Part shown: positions 35,096 through 47,185 of the stretch, piece after piece
Numbering within the stretch: the stretch's first letter is position 1
How the letters are laid out: each line of letters begins with the position of its first letter
Origin: Spinacia oleracea
Taxonomy: Eukaryota > Streptophyta > Magnoliopsida > Caryophyllales > Amaranthaceae
Length of the DNA: 64,000 nucleotides
Assembly: GCF_020520425.1 (NCBI RefSeq)
Contig: NC_079487.1
Coordinates: 133,942,385 to 134,006,384 of the forward strand
Direction: 5' to 3'
Made by a program: the position numbers and the translations under genes
Notes under the pieces: model-generated
Told to the model about the DNA's origin: nothing
Database searches by the model: none
Seen by the model: the letters and a program-made list of their open reading frames with translations, nothing else

Positions 35096-36570
35096 ACAAC
35101 TCCACAAAAATCTTCTCATCAGACCAGTAAAAACAGTACGGAGTAAGAATTTTTAAAACAATTTAACTGTGAGCTTATGTAACTTTTGTTTTCTCATCAG
35201 GTCCAAAATCTAGCTCCCTTTTAACCGATAAATCAGGGTCTATCTAGTAAGTATACACGGAGTATTTATCTACAGTCAGCCTGTATCGTTGCACTAACGA
35301 AGTGAGAATTAAGCTCGCCATTGGCTTCTACAGCTAGAAAAACAAAATCAAGGCATGGCTATTGATTTCCTATTTTCCTGCTATAAATGTATGTAACTGT
35401 GAGTTTATGTATCTTTTGTTTTTCTTTGTACATTTTTAATTACCCCTTCAACGGTTCAACCAGACGTTGTTGTCAAATCCAGTGTAAAGGTCAGCTTCAG
35501 ATCAAGTTTAGTAAGGTCAAGATTAGTAAGGTCAAGTTTAGTGAGGTTAACTTCAGATCAGGTTTAATAAGGTTGAGTTCAGTCATGTGATAATTATTGT
35601 CGAATCTAGTGTGCAGGTCGGCTTCATATCAGGTTTAGTAAGATCGAGTTAATCAAATCGACCCAAATCAGGTTTAGTATGGTTGAGTTAGTCAGTTGGA
35701 TCATTTCAAGTTAATTCATGTTAAATCTTTGTGCCTGTGGTGATAAAGGCTTAGTAAGGTAAGGTCGAGTTTAATCAGGTCGACCCAGATAAGGTTAAAT
35801 TAGGTCAGATCATTGTTGTCAAATCTAGTGTGCAGGTCGGTTAAAATAGGTCAGATCTAGTGTCAAATCTACCAACTCCACAAAAATCTTCTCATCAGAC
35901 CAGTAAAACAGTAAGAATTTTTCAAACAATTTAACTGTGAGCTTATGTATCTTTTGTTTTCTCATCAGGTCCAAAATCCAGCTCCCTTTTAACAGATAAA
36001 TCAGGTTCTATCTAGTAATTATATACGGAGTACTTATCTACAGTCAGCCTGTATCGTTGCATTAACAAAGTGACAATTAAGCTCGCCATTGGCTTCTACA
36101 GCTAGAAAAAAATAATCCTATGTATCTTTTGTTTTTTTTTTACATTTTCAATTACCACTTCAACCAAGTTGGTGTCAAATCAAGTGTGCAGGTCAGCTTC
36201 AGATCAGGTTTGGTAAGGTCAAGTTTAGTCAGGTCAACTTCAGATTAGGTTTAACATGGTTGAGTTTTGTCAGCTCAGATAATTGTTGTCCAACCTTTAT
36301 TTGATTCGATTTGTTATGCATTTGTTCAGTACGGTTGAGTTAATCAGGTCAACTCAGATCAGGTTTAGTACGGTCCAGTACTCGAGTTAGTCAGTCGGAT
36401 CATTTCAAGGTAATTCATGTTAAATCTCTGTGCCCATGGTGATCAAGGTTTAGTAAAGTCGAGTTTAGTCGGATCAACTCATATAAGGTTTAACAAGCTC
36501 AGGGTTCAGTCAGGTCAGATCATTGTTATCAAATCAAGAGTGCAGGTCAGTTTCAGATCAGGTTGAGTTT
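35096..36570. repeat. Diverged tandem duplication, unit about 775 bp
   Basis: 35101-35345 and 35877-36111 are near-identical over about 240 bp (CCACAAAAATCTTCTCATCA... to ...CATTGGCTTCTACAGCTAG). Each is followed by a variable tract built of TCAGGTTTAGTAAGGTCGAG and GTCAGATCA(A/T)TGTTGTC words. The tract has no reading frame of note. Confidence 0.75.
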
Positions 36571-36583
36571 AGTCGGGTCTATA

Positions 36584-37090
36584 TAAAGATGGACGTGGGC
36601 GGGGATTCGGCCCGAGCCCACTGTTATATGGGCCTAACGGGGCCGTGCCGAACAATTTAATACAAGGCCATTGGCGGACCCAATAGAGTCGTGCTTTTCC
36701 AAAATATTAAGGCCCAAGCCCGGCCACGACTTCAGGTCGGGCTTTTTCGTGCTCGGATCCGGCTTTTTCATGTCAGGTCGAGTCATTCGGGCCGGGGCGG
36801 TTACAGACATCCATAGGTCTATACCTGTTCAATGGGCCGGGTCAGGTCGGGCTTTTTCGTGCTCGGATCCGGCTTTTTCATGTCAGGTCGAGTCATTCGG
36901 GCCGGGCCGGTTACAGCCATCTATAGGTCTATACCTGTTCAATGGGCCGGGGGTAGAGTCGGGCCGATAGCTTGGGGGGCTGAACAGAGCTAAACTAGAC
37001 TATGTGATAGGGTGGGCCGGGTTTTAGCCCGTGTCATGTCAGCTTCTATAGATCGACAAGCTGGCCCGATCTGATCCAAAAAAGTAAATT
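36584..37090. repeat. GGCC-rich element with a 110-bp tandem duplication
   Basis: 36732-36841 and 36842-36951 are adjacent 110-bp copies with three differences. Both run from TCAGGTCGGGCTTTTTCGTG to TCAATGGGCCGGG. The whole block is rich in GGCCCG/CGGGCC words and begins AAAGATGGACGTGGG, the start seen in the GGCC-type element at 23424. The 99-codon frame through it is a by-product. Confidence 0.8.
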
Positions 37091-37560
37091 TCAGTCCGCA
37101 AAACCCGAAACAAATTTATGATTTTGGACAAGATTTTTTATGTTAAATTCCGTCCCAGCAAGAGGGTATACAGGTCTGATCAATTCAAGTTAATTCATGT
37201 TAAACCTCTTGTGCCCATGGTGATCAACGCATAGTTCGAATCAGTTCAGATTAGGTCACTGTCATAGTATATTCCAATTGATATCATATAATCATTCTTT
37301 CATCCAAATTCGACAATGTCCAATTCATATAAAATATTTATAAACTTCAAATCATTTTCATGGAAAAAAGTCAATGACAAATTCAAAATTCCTCTTTCGG
37401 AAACCTAATTTATGCATTTTAATTGTCCAGAATCTACACATTCATGTTAAATCTTAATGCCGCCATTAGCAACTTTCACATTAACATATAAACACTTGAT
37501 CAAAAGATGGATTTAACGATTCAATCTAAAGAATTAAAACGGTAGATTAAAAAAATACCA
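37091..37560. other. Intergenic
   Basis: Nothing recognised beyond worn copies of the GTTAATTCATGTTAAA words of the preceding repeat. Confidence 0.4.
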
Positions 37561-38300
37561 GATTTTCGTCAAATCAGGAAAATCTGAATGAATTCGCTCT
37601 CGTATTCAACTCATCCTACAGGAAGAAAGAGAGGAGATTCAAACAAGGAATTCCAGATTTTCAATAATCAAACCCTAATTTTATTCCAAAAAAGTTTATT
37701 AATTGAGGAGATCGAAAATGTACCAGCTGACAGGTAACGCGATGAAAGTAAAGGAGACTAATTGATTAATCCATTCATCGTGCTGTTTAAAACTGGCATT
37801 TTGTTTTTAATTTATGCTTCGGAAACTAGAACACTTCTCATTTACCAAGAGAGAGTTCACCATATGAAGCAACAAACAAATCAAATCAAAATTGAAATCA
37901 CAGAAATTAAGGGATTTTCAGATGTTACAATTAGGAACTTCATATGCGAACTACGAATTGACTAATTGGGATCGCAGTTGCAAAAAAAGATTGAGAAAAT
38001 CAGATTGAAGTTATAATTGCAGAAATATTGTTGTATGCTCCCCTTGACACGTTCATCGGAATTGAGATTTAGCCGATTAACGCAACGCCTCCGAAAGCAA
38101 GAATTATAAAAGACAATTGGTTTAACAGAAAAATTTGCAGAAATTTAAATCGAGATTGGAGAAAGAGGAAATTAAATGACAGAAGTTAGAAGATGATTCT
38201 GGGGAGGGGGGATTAGGGTTTCTTCAGAGGGGCGAAGACGACGACTGAGATGAAGAAAACAAAGATTGCTGTGACGTTTTATAAAAGAGGGTGAGGGTTG
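37560..38300 (-). promoter_or_regulatory. Orphan promoter and 5' leader, no coding region found
   Basis: On the minus strand, TTTTATAAAACGTC (about 38275-38285) is followed by a CT-rich leader (CTTCATCTCAGTCGTCGTCTTCGCC), then AAACCCTAATCCCC and CTAACTTCTGTC, the usual look of a plant housekeeping 5'UTR. AAATCTGGTATTTT near 37560 could be a splice donor. No supporting coding exon lies between here and 34.5 kb, which is all repeats. Possible lncRNA or remains of a gene cut off by repeat insertion. Confidence 0.35.
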
Positions 38301-38395
38301 GAGCCTTGGAGGAGGACGTAGGGATATTTTATACGGGCCTCCTCTTTAGTTTAGCACGGCCCAAATACGGGGATTAGGTTAAGGGGAATTTTATC

Positions 38396-38940
38396 GGCAA
38401 ATTTTACAAATTGTTTTTTACCACCTACAAAAATTGAAAAATTGTTTTTTACCACCTAAAAAATTAAAACTTGTATTTTACCACCTAAAAAATAATTAAA
38501 ACTTGTTTTTTACCACCTAAAAAACAAAAAAATATATGAAACCTCGTATGGCTAGTTGGCTACCTAATTCAAACTTCCTCCAATTTTATACATTCCTTGT
38601 GTGATTTTCTTTAACTCTTTCCCTCTTCGCTCATTACTTTCATTAAATTTTGTCAAATTTTGTAAATTAATGGTGGTGAAAAATTATGTAAATTAATAGA
38701 AAATAAGGAAACGGGGGAAGAAAATAGAGTTAAATACATGAAATCGTGGAAAAATAAAACATATTAGAAGTATTGCCGTTATTGTGACCCCCTACATAAC
38801 ATTTTCATTTATTTTTCCATTTTTCAGGTGGTAAAATACAATTTTTAAATTTTTTTTAGGTGGTAAAATACAAGTTTTAGTTTTTCAGGTGGTAAAAAAC
38901 AATTTTTCGATTTTTTTAGGTGGTAAAAAATAATTTATCC
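38396..38940. mobile_element. ACCACCTA-family MITE, copy D (most regular)
   Basis: 545 bp. The left side has four blocks of TTTTTTACCACCTA(A/C)AAA spaced about 30 bp, and the right side has four inverted blocks of TTTTTAGGTGGTAAAA. It starts GGCAAATTTTACAAATTG and ends AATAATTTATCC. The two arms could fold into one long stepped hairpin. Confidence 0.85.
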
Positions 38941-39039
38941 GCAAATTTATTTTTTTAATTAGGCAAGAAGAAAAAAAATGCACTAGGAGACACTCCTCAC
39001 GAGAGGCACTCTTAATGAATCAGAAGAAATGATAGAAAA

Positions 39040-39485
39040 TGAATTAGAGTTATTATAAATAACAATATCTAAGCTAGTAGAAACAAGATGTCTAACATTA
39101 GCGATCTAATCTGTTGCTCTATTTGCTTCTCTGTAGACGTGTCTGATTTTCCGATTGCTGAAGGAATTAAGGAGAATTCGAATATCAGTATAATGTGATC
39201 AATTTGCCAAGGAGAGGACCAAGTACCAAGCACTGCATTTATTACTAAGAGGTTATCACCTTCGATGAAATACTCATATCGCGAGCAAGGACGATGCCAA
39301 GGTGGAGAGTTGTGGCTTATGCGATGAACGAGGAAGTAAGCGCAAGCTTTATGAGGTTGACGATTGGAGTTGCGGATGATACTCCTGCTGCTGCGGAATT
39401 ATGACATACCGAACTATCGAAGTTGGGTTTGGAGAAATTAGGAGGAGGGCCCTCCCATGCTACTGAGATGAAGTGGGGGTTATAG
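39040..39485 (-). pseudogene. RNase H-like (RVT_3) fragment, frameshifted
   Basis: Minus-strand reading gives the order expected of the RNase H domain of plant LINEs and RVT_3 genes: WEGPPPNFSKPNFDSSVC, then after a frame change IEGDNLLVINAVLGTWSSPW and QIDHI, and after another DIRILLNSFSNRKIRHVYRE, ANRATD, stop. Catalytic-type Asp (NFD) and Glu/Asp (EGD) and the REAN signature are visible. At least two frameshifts and a stop make it nonfunctional. No reverse transcriptase part is seen upstream. Confidence 0.7.
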
Positions 39486-40624
39486 GGAGGATGAACTTAT
39501 CGCCAAATTGTATACACTGAAATGAACTAGCAAATTAGAGCCACAGCGTACAATAAGAGAAACTTTTTTTTTATTTTGCTTTGGTATGGATGTAAAATTA
39601 CGGATTATTCTTTATTCAAGCAAAACTTGTATCAATAATACCAATTATAACCTCAAACTTCTAATTTTGTCAATTACAACCTTAAACTTATACATCAATT
39701 TTAAATTACAACCCAAAGTTATTTTCCAGCAAAAATTGCTGAAAAATGATGTAATAATGTTATTAAAAAAACAATTACATAATCTATAAAGAAAATTAAA
39801 ACGAAAAATAAGAACTAAACAAAAAAATCGAAAAATAAGAACTAAAAAAAATCGAAAAATGACATCATCTTCCAGTGATTTTTATCGGGAAATTAATGAC
39901 TTCGGGTTGTAATTTAAAATGGAAGTATAAGTTTGAGGTTGTAATTGGCAAAATTAAAAGTTGGGGGTTGTATTTGGCAAATAGGGAACTTTATTAGGTT
40001 GTATTTGCCAAATTTGCCATATATTAATGACAGCAAAAGTTGGATCAAAGTAAACAGGATAATGCAGAAATTCAAAACTACTGTTCTGCAACAAAGTCTG
40101 TTAGCTGTACATAACATTGATGCAAGTTAAACATAACCACGAAATTTTTAGTATGTAACCAAAATACAAGTTAAAAAGCCACGAAACTAAGTGCACAGAA
40201 CAGGCATAACTGACAACTGCAAAGAGGCTATACATGCCTGAAAAAAAGAACCAAAATATTGTGGCGAATGACCAGAGGTTCAATGCTCATTGTTCGAGGC
40301 TGGGGTTTCAAAATTTGATGGTGAATATTGCATGGGTTCGTTCATGCACCATTTTGTGCTCTTAACCTCGCCATGGTAGGGCCGATTGCTCTGTCTCTTA
40401 AAGTTTTGTAGGACCATGACTTCTTAGCCGAAGAAGTCTCTTTCTTGTTCCAGCTATCTTTATTTGTTGCATTCCACTTGTGTGCTTGAGTTTGAGATGA
40501 TGTTCATGTTCCACCGAAAACTCACCCTGAATCCGGATTAGCCATAAGGGTAAACCAGGTGGTAACACACACAAAAAAAAAAGTCGAGACAATGCACATA
40601 AACGTTGTTTCATTTCACATCTTG
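39486..40624. other. Intergenic and 3' flank of the dehydratase gene
   Basis: 39600-40010 contains inverted TATTACAACC(T/C)CAAACTT / AGTTTGAGGTTGTAATTGGC words (39640-39720 against 39905-39985), probably an unassigned MITE of about 400 bp. The rest is likely 3' flank of the minus-strand gene starting at 40625. Confidence 0.45.
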
Positions 40625-42710
40625 TCATTGCATAATCAAAGAAGGTAGGATCGCTGTAGCTTCACCATCAATCACAAGGAGACTACCTTTTTTGAGACAC
40701 CTAGTCGAAAATTTCACACTGGCCAACCAAAACCAAACAACCAAAGTCAAGATTTAATTTCCATACTTGATTAGATGGGCTTTAATTCCCATAATTCTGG
40801 TAAAGTTGAGTTGCTTACAGATAGTTTGTCTTGAAATTTCTTATATTCATTGCTTGCACTTCACCGACAATCTCATCTCCAACATAAACAGGTTGTCTGA
40901 ATTGCAGATTTTGTGAAACATAAACAGCACCAGGCTACAAGAACAAAACACTATAAAGTAAGGCACAAACACAACCCAAATGCATGAATGGTTGTAAATC
41001 TTGTAATGCAAAACTCCAGATTTAACATCACTCAAGATGTGCACATCTTGGTAGAACTTGAGTGCGATATGCAAACAATTTTTGGTGTTCAATAAAGCTG
41101 ATTTTTGCTCCTTCCATCCCACTAAACGTAGGTGTTTTGAGATTTATTTGCTTTTGTTTTGCAAGCTATTGTGGAGGAAAGTAAAGACACTAAACATAAA
41201 TTAGACTATCTTAGGTTAGCAGAAGGGTTGTATCGCCGAGAAACCACGAACCAAACACCCCCTAAAATATCTTGGGAGTTCCTATGATAGGAGAACCATA
41301 CCACACTTTTCCATGCAAAGCCTTCAGTTAGAAAAGTAGTGTGTGGGAATGGGATGAATCACGGCTTTTAAAATGCCCTCTTATGGTGGCAAGTTGCATA
41401 TGTTATAGTGATCTGGGACAGGAGAAGCCCCTCACAAAATAGAAATATTGGCCTTTGGAAAACACTTGATCGCTTGGCTTCTTCTGCAGTTGATTTCACT
41501 TGCAGACCACAGACTACCAAAGTGAGGGATTCACATGAATCAATAGGGCATATTTCTCGAGCAGCTAGCACTCTAAAAATATAGACATCTATTTTGTTTA
41601 ACGTTTAATTTTTGTCCTGTACAGAGCACTCTCCTAGTTTGATGGGTGAATCAATGTTTCCTTAATATGCCATGATACGATAAGATATCCGCGAGTCCTA
41701 GTTTTAGAGTGCTCTGTACAGAAAAAAAAAAATTAGTTACCCGTGAGTCCTAGTTTTTAAGTTTCAAGTATCTAAACGAAAAGTATCTGGAAAAAGACTT
41801 AAATAACAATGTGGTAGAATTATTTTTCCGTTTTACAACAGCCACAAAGCACAACCTAGCATATGTATCCAAACAGCAACTGCTATTTTTTATATTGGGT
41901 CTGGTTGTCTAGTATTTTTGGGAAGAGAGGAATCTCTGTGTATTCCAAAATGCATCAAGGCAAAATTGCGCTAGAGATTATTTAGTTGATGCATCAAGTT
42001 GGTAACTAAAGCAACCGGTTTAGGGAAGCTGTGTTTGCGGGGAGCACTTTTAGTCCTTAACAAGCTAAATAGATGTGGTTCCTCCTAGAATTATTTGAAG
42101 AAAATGACACTTAGGATGGAATCTCTAATGCTAATTATCCCCTCTTTCCGTTATACTATATTGATCATATAACTCCTAAACACATCATTATGCCCACATA
42201 ACTCCTAAACGCAACCCCATTTCCACATAACTCCTAAACGCAACCCCACCTCCACATGACTCCTACGCACAACATTGACTACTGCCTAGAATATACAAGT
42301 AACATTAAATCAATAGCTTGTTCTGTTTAGTTCATCAATATACTTAAGATCTCTCATACTAAAAGTGGAACACCAAAAACCAATTTACCAAGAGCATAGA
42401 CATAGAATAAGTAAAAGGAAAGAATATATCCGTGACTTACAAAATGAGAGGAAATAATCCGAGGAAACAAGGAAGCAACTAGCATCCCATGAACAAGTCG
42501 ATCTTGAAATCCAGCAATATGAGCACACTCGGTGTCAAAGTGCAGAGGATTTATGTCATCACTGACTTTGGAATATGCAACAACATCCTCATCAGTAAAT
42601 ATTTTTCGCTGCTGTAAAACATCTCCTATTTTCACAGTTGACTTTACCTCAGAACTATACTTGTAGGAGGAGAAAAAGCTTGACGCAAGGCGGTTGGATA
42701 GCATCCTCAT
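40625..42710 (-). CDS. Hydroxyacyl-thioester dehydratase type 2, mitochondrial (MaoC-like hot-dog fold)
   Basis: Three coding exons: 42710-42441, 40934-40819, 40718-40625, joined in frame (SSHF|PGAVYV, NYL|VKFSTRC), giving about 159 residues. The family dehydrates (R)-3-hydroxyacyl-ACP to trans-2-enoyl-ACP in mitochondrial fatty acid synthesis, which feeds lipoate production. Evidence: KIGDVLQQRKIFTDEDVVAY, the hydratase-2 motif at residues 50-80 with Asp52, Asn54 and His57 (SDDINPLH), GFQDRLVHGMLVASLFP, and the second strand pair PVYVGDEIVGEV and LVIDGEA. The N-terminal 20 residues are basic and Ser-rich, as a mitochondrial presequence. The usual Gly before the catalytic Asp is Asp here. A 5'UTR exon probably lies at about 45419-45560, joined at 42733 (acceptor TATTTAG); an upstream out-of-frame ATG lies 7 bases before the start. 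Confidence 0.88.
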
Positions 42711-42733
42711 CGTTCATAAATACCACTGAGTTC

Positions 42734-45418
42734 CTAAATAACACAATGCAAAAACTGGCTCAAGTTAGACTACCTATTCAATCTAAACTCATAGCACTAC
42801 ATGATTAGAAAATAGTTTCATCACATAATTTTGACCAGAAACTCAATATACTAGAACACCTCTGGGCATCATCAGTAATTCAGTTAAAAGGAAAACATCC
42901 ATGCAATAGAAGATGCTAGTAACCAATACAGTAAACCTCCTCCAATTTGCATGCGTGCCAAAAACAAGCAATTCCAAACCATCATTTAGATATACTTTTT
43001 TAAATAGATGTATCTTTTTTATAAAAAAAAATATTTTCGGTATGTAATTTTCATTTTACCTTTCTCGTTAGATATTGCATATTTGTATCACATTCAAGAA
43101 TTTAGGTGTATAGGTATAAATAGTTTTCTATGTATTCTGACATTTAGTTATGAAAGATATAATGCCTAAACACATATAGAAATAATAGCACCCATTACTT
43201 TCTTCATCTTATCATATATTCTTCTCATATCATGGCATCAGTGTGTGCTCTAACTGATACAGCAAAGCAATCAAAATTATTATTAGCTTTCTTGAGGCTC
43301 AAAGCACACCAATACAAAGTTTGGCCAAGCTAGCAAGTGTTCAGTGTGGTTATTTCCCTCAGAAAATTTCAATCCACTAACAAATCATACATATTATTTT
43401 AGATACTAAGATAATCATTGGGAAAGAACTCTAAAGAACAATCTCAAGTCTGTACTGTTCTTTTATTCAGATATTTGTATCTCCAAAAAGTTTACGTTTC
43501 CTGATTTTGCAAGCTAATATGGACAAAATTTAGCCTTAAATATGCCATTTTTCACATCTAATCACAAGTTTAATTTATACACATTTTGACCATCAGAACA
43601 TTTCTTTTATAAAAATCTCCTCAACACTCTCACATTTCCTATTCTCTATTTCCTATCCCTGTGTCTTCCACCCCAACCCTACGCAACAACACCAGTTAGT
43701 CACCAAGTAAGGCTATCCAAAAACTGCGACATCCATAAACACACTAATTTCAAATTGGAACATCTAAGTTCACAGAAATTACACTCAATTTCCCTGGTTT
43801 TTCGACGGAGGCATATAATCAGTTTTCAGCGACTATCAATCACCAAGTACCTTAATAATTTCCCCAGTTTGCTCAACTCTGTTGGCAACTCTTTTGAACT
43901 TCAAGACTTTGTCAGTTTAAGGTCTGCAAGTTATTCAGTTTGCTTAGTGTTGCAGGAAGAAATCCATTTCATAACTGTGAGGACATGTCAAGATATCTCA
44001 AATGAACCAGCTTTTCTATTGTTCTGGGCAAGTTTCTGAGAGTTGTGCTAAATATACATAATACCTGCAAGAATCTTGCCTTTTAAGTAATTGTCTGATG
44101 TCCCGAATTCTTGCTCCTGTGTAATTACACCACAACTTAAATATGTGTGTGTATAATTTCCATCTCACTGAAAGTACTTGAACTATTTGGACCTCCATTT
44201 TACCAACAGATAGGCGTCAAATTTTTTGCTTCAACTTGTAAATTTTGATCATAGCATATAATAATTTTTTTACATATCTAAAGAAATAAGTTAGTAACAT
44301 CTCTTTTTTAACCTCTCCATCTTATATAAGGATTTACCTCGTAGGAAAAAGAATATGAAGGAGAGTGCACTTTTGTCCCCGGGTTATGTTATGTGTTGAA
44401 ACTTGAATAAGGGATTAATAACACATTTGGAAGTTGCACAAAGCAAGAAGTTAATAAATCTAATAAAATTCAATATGATCATTTTGTGAATTTTCTTTTT
44501 TTGTTTTATGTATACTCCTAAGAACTATGAACTCTAGCAGAACATGGAGTACATAGACAGTTGAACTTGAACTGACTTTGAATTTTTCCAAGTTGAATTT
44601 CAAAAGGTTAATATCAAGTTTTTTGCTGTCCAATACACTTCATTAACACGAACCTATACTACAAGAAAATCATATTTTAGCGTCTGAACTGAAGTAATCA
44701 CAAAATCTCTTTACTGACGGACCTTTTTTGTATAACAGTCATACAAGGAACATTACAATAAAGGTAACCATTACTAATGCTACTAATACATTGATCATCG
44801 ACATATGAAAATGATCCTTAAGGCCTGAGATTAGTCCTGAACTACTGATTGTTTATTTCCTGAAAACAAAGCCTAGAAGAACAAAAATAACACATAGCAC
44901 CCTCTTACAGTCTTACCCCTCCACCATAGCACTCATACTTGCTAGTGAATGGTGATTGTTGTTTTGTAATCTCTCATAAATTATGCTCCAAGCTCAAACC
45001 TTACAAAAACCCGACCCTTTTGGAGCCTAAAAACATCCAACCTATTGCAGAACAAATGCAAAATCCCCACAAGAAATCTACCAACCAACACCGCAAAGTA
45101 GCACAATGACATTCCTTTGGCTTTCTGCTAAAATTACCACCTTAACAAACCCTTCATTGCTCAATGTGTAATTTAGTAAACAACAGTCAGCAAAAAAAAG
45201 CATGACCAATTCGTGGTATGCTAATCAAACAATTTGGAAAAACACCAAAACAAGCCCAACAGGATATATTTAACAATTTGAAACCTATCCTATCAGAAAA
45301 ATCGAAACATACCATACAAGTATAAAACGAATCTCGCAACACCAAAAACCCAGAATAAATTTAACAATTTGGAAAATTGCAAATAAAATCAACAGAAAAA
45401 TCGATTGTAGATAATTAC
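42734..45418 (-). other. Probable 5'UTR intron of the dehydratase gene
   Basis: The donor on the minus strand is TTTTTG|GTAATTATC at 45418 and the acceptor ATTTAG at 42734. The leader exon at 45419-45560 has the CT-rich look of a plant 5'UTR (CGTCGCCGCCTCTGCC). The intron contains no reading frame I recognise; 44659 shows a lone CACTA-like word (CTACAAGAAAATC). Confidence 0.45.
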
Positions 45419-45560
45419 CAAAAATTGCAGCACCAGAGAAGGGGAGGTGGTCGGCAGAGGCGGCGACGACTATGATACAACTCCAATTACAAGAGACGCT
45501 GCTTTTGTTGTTAGCGTTTAAGAGTATGAGAATGCGATAGGATTGACCGATTGAGGACTG

Positions 45561-45975
45561 AGGAGGAGGAAGAAGATGCAGATTGGAGGGGTTTTTTTTT
45601 CCTAAAAAAAAAGGTAGGTGGGGCTCAAATTAACCAATATAAAAGTGGACGGCTAAAATCTTTATCTTTTTCATGTTCTATTTTGCACGCACTACTCTTT
45701 CCGTTCCTTAACACTCGCATCGTTTTCACTAGACACTTTTGTCAACACATAATTTTGACCACCAATATCTTTAAGAGCATTTTCAGCGGTAAGTTATTTG
45801 TTAAATTAGCTTGCCATGCCACATAATATATTAATTAAGCTACTTTCCTTTTTAGCTAGTTGGTACCACAATAGTTAGCTATTAGCTTGGTATTAATATA
45901 GTAATATTTGTCAATTAATATTTTAAATATAATATAATTTAATATTATTTTGTTGGTCAATTTTTTTCAAACAAA
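45561..45975. other. Intergenic with MITE remnants
   Basis: 45690-45790 resembles a worn Stowaway half (CTCTTTCCGTTCCTTAACAC). 45775-45905 (GAGCATTTTCAGCGGTAAGTT, TTAGCTAGTTGG) appears to continue at 48360-48440, so the Helitron pair probably split an older MITE. Confidence 0.4.
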
Positions 45976-46620
45976 CTAGTGTGTGGCCCGGGCGATGCCA
46001 CGATCACTACATTGAATAGTTAAAATGTTAAAATTTTCTCAAGCTCAATATTTGACGAAATACATGTATATCATAAAGTGAAAAACATCCATTAAGTTCG
46101 TCTACGTACTGCACAGACACACTATGTCATTTATCATGTCAAGTAATTTTTCAATTAGATCATCTTACACTTTGTATAATTTGTATTCTAGTGGAACTAA
46201 GTGCTTCAAATTAATAAACACCAAATTAGATATATGCAGCCATGCAAAGTATTCCTAGTTGATGCTTATGAGATTTATGACATCATGCTCTTCATAGTTG
46301 GCCTAATTCTTTATTTTTATTTTTTCCAAAATAGTCCATAGAAAATAAAAAATCAAATAAAAATTTAGTTGGATTAGACTTCATGTTAACATTTATTTGT
46401 AAATTTATGTGAAGAAATAAACCACAATTGATGGTTGGTTAAGATAGTAATGAGAATTATCATCCAGACATGAGGTCTAGAGTTCAAACCTCATTGTATT
46501 GATTTTTGGTTATCCATTACATTACATACCACTTGGTTAGTGAATGATGTGGCGCAAAGGGAAGAGTACTACGTGGCACATAGACGTTTTCCACAACGCC
46601 TTTTAATATATTAGTATAGA
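45976..46620 (-). mobile_element. Non-autonomous Helitron, 645 bp
   Basis: On the minus strand the 5' end is A|TCTATACTAATATATTAAAAGG at 46620. The 3' end is GTGGCATCGCCCGGGCCACACACTAG|T at 45976, with a GTGGC/GCCAC hairpin just before CTAG. The TC start, CTAG end, preceding hairpin and A-T target are Helitron hallmarks. No Rep/helicase is coded, so it depends on another element. Confidence 0.87.
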
Positions 46621-46884
46621 TATAGATATAGATTGTAACTAGTTCTTTGGCCCGTTCGATGAACGGGCTATTTATAGGAAACATGAGAGTATTATACATA
46701 GGCATGCAGAACATGTTCCACCAACACTAACATGTTTACAGCAAAAAATGAAACTCCTTAAGCCTCACGGTTAAATTCCACTAATACAGAGTAGTCTTTG
46801 TAGTTTATACACGTTACTTGCCAAAGCTAAAGTGCTAAACAATGTAAATACGTAGTAGCATATATAAGTACATGTAACCAAGTG

Positions 46885-47185
<301 letters not shown>

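Noticed and set aside
36671-36970. 99-codon frame with internal repeats
   Set aside because: The repeat reflects the 110-bp tandem duplication of a GGCC-rich element; not a gene.
44659-44700. Possible CACTA end (CTACAAGAAAATC)
   Set aside because: No inverted partner or 3-bp duplication found, so not called as an element.
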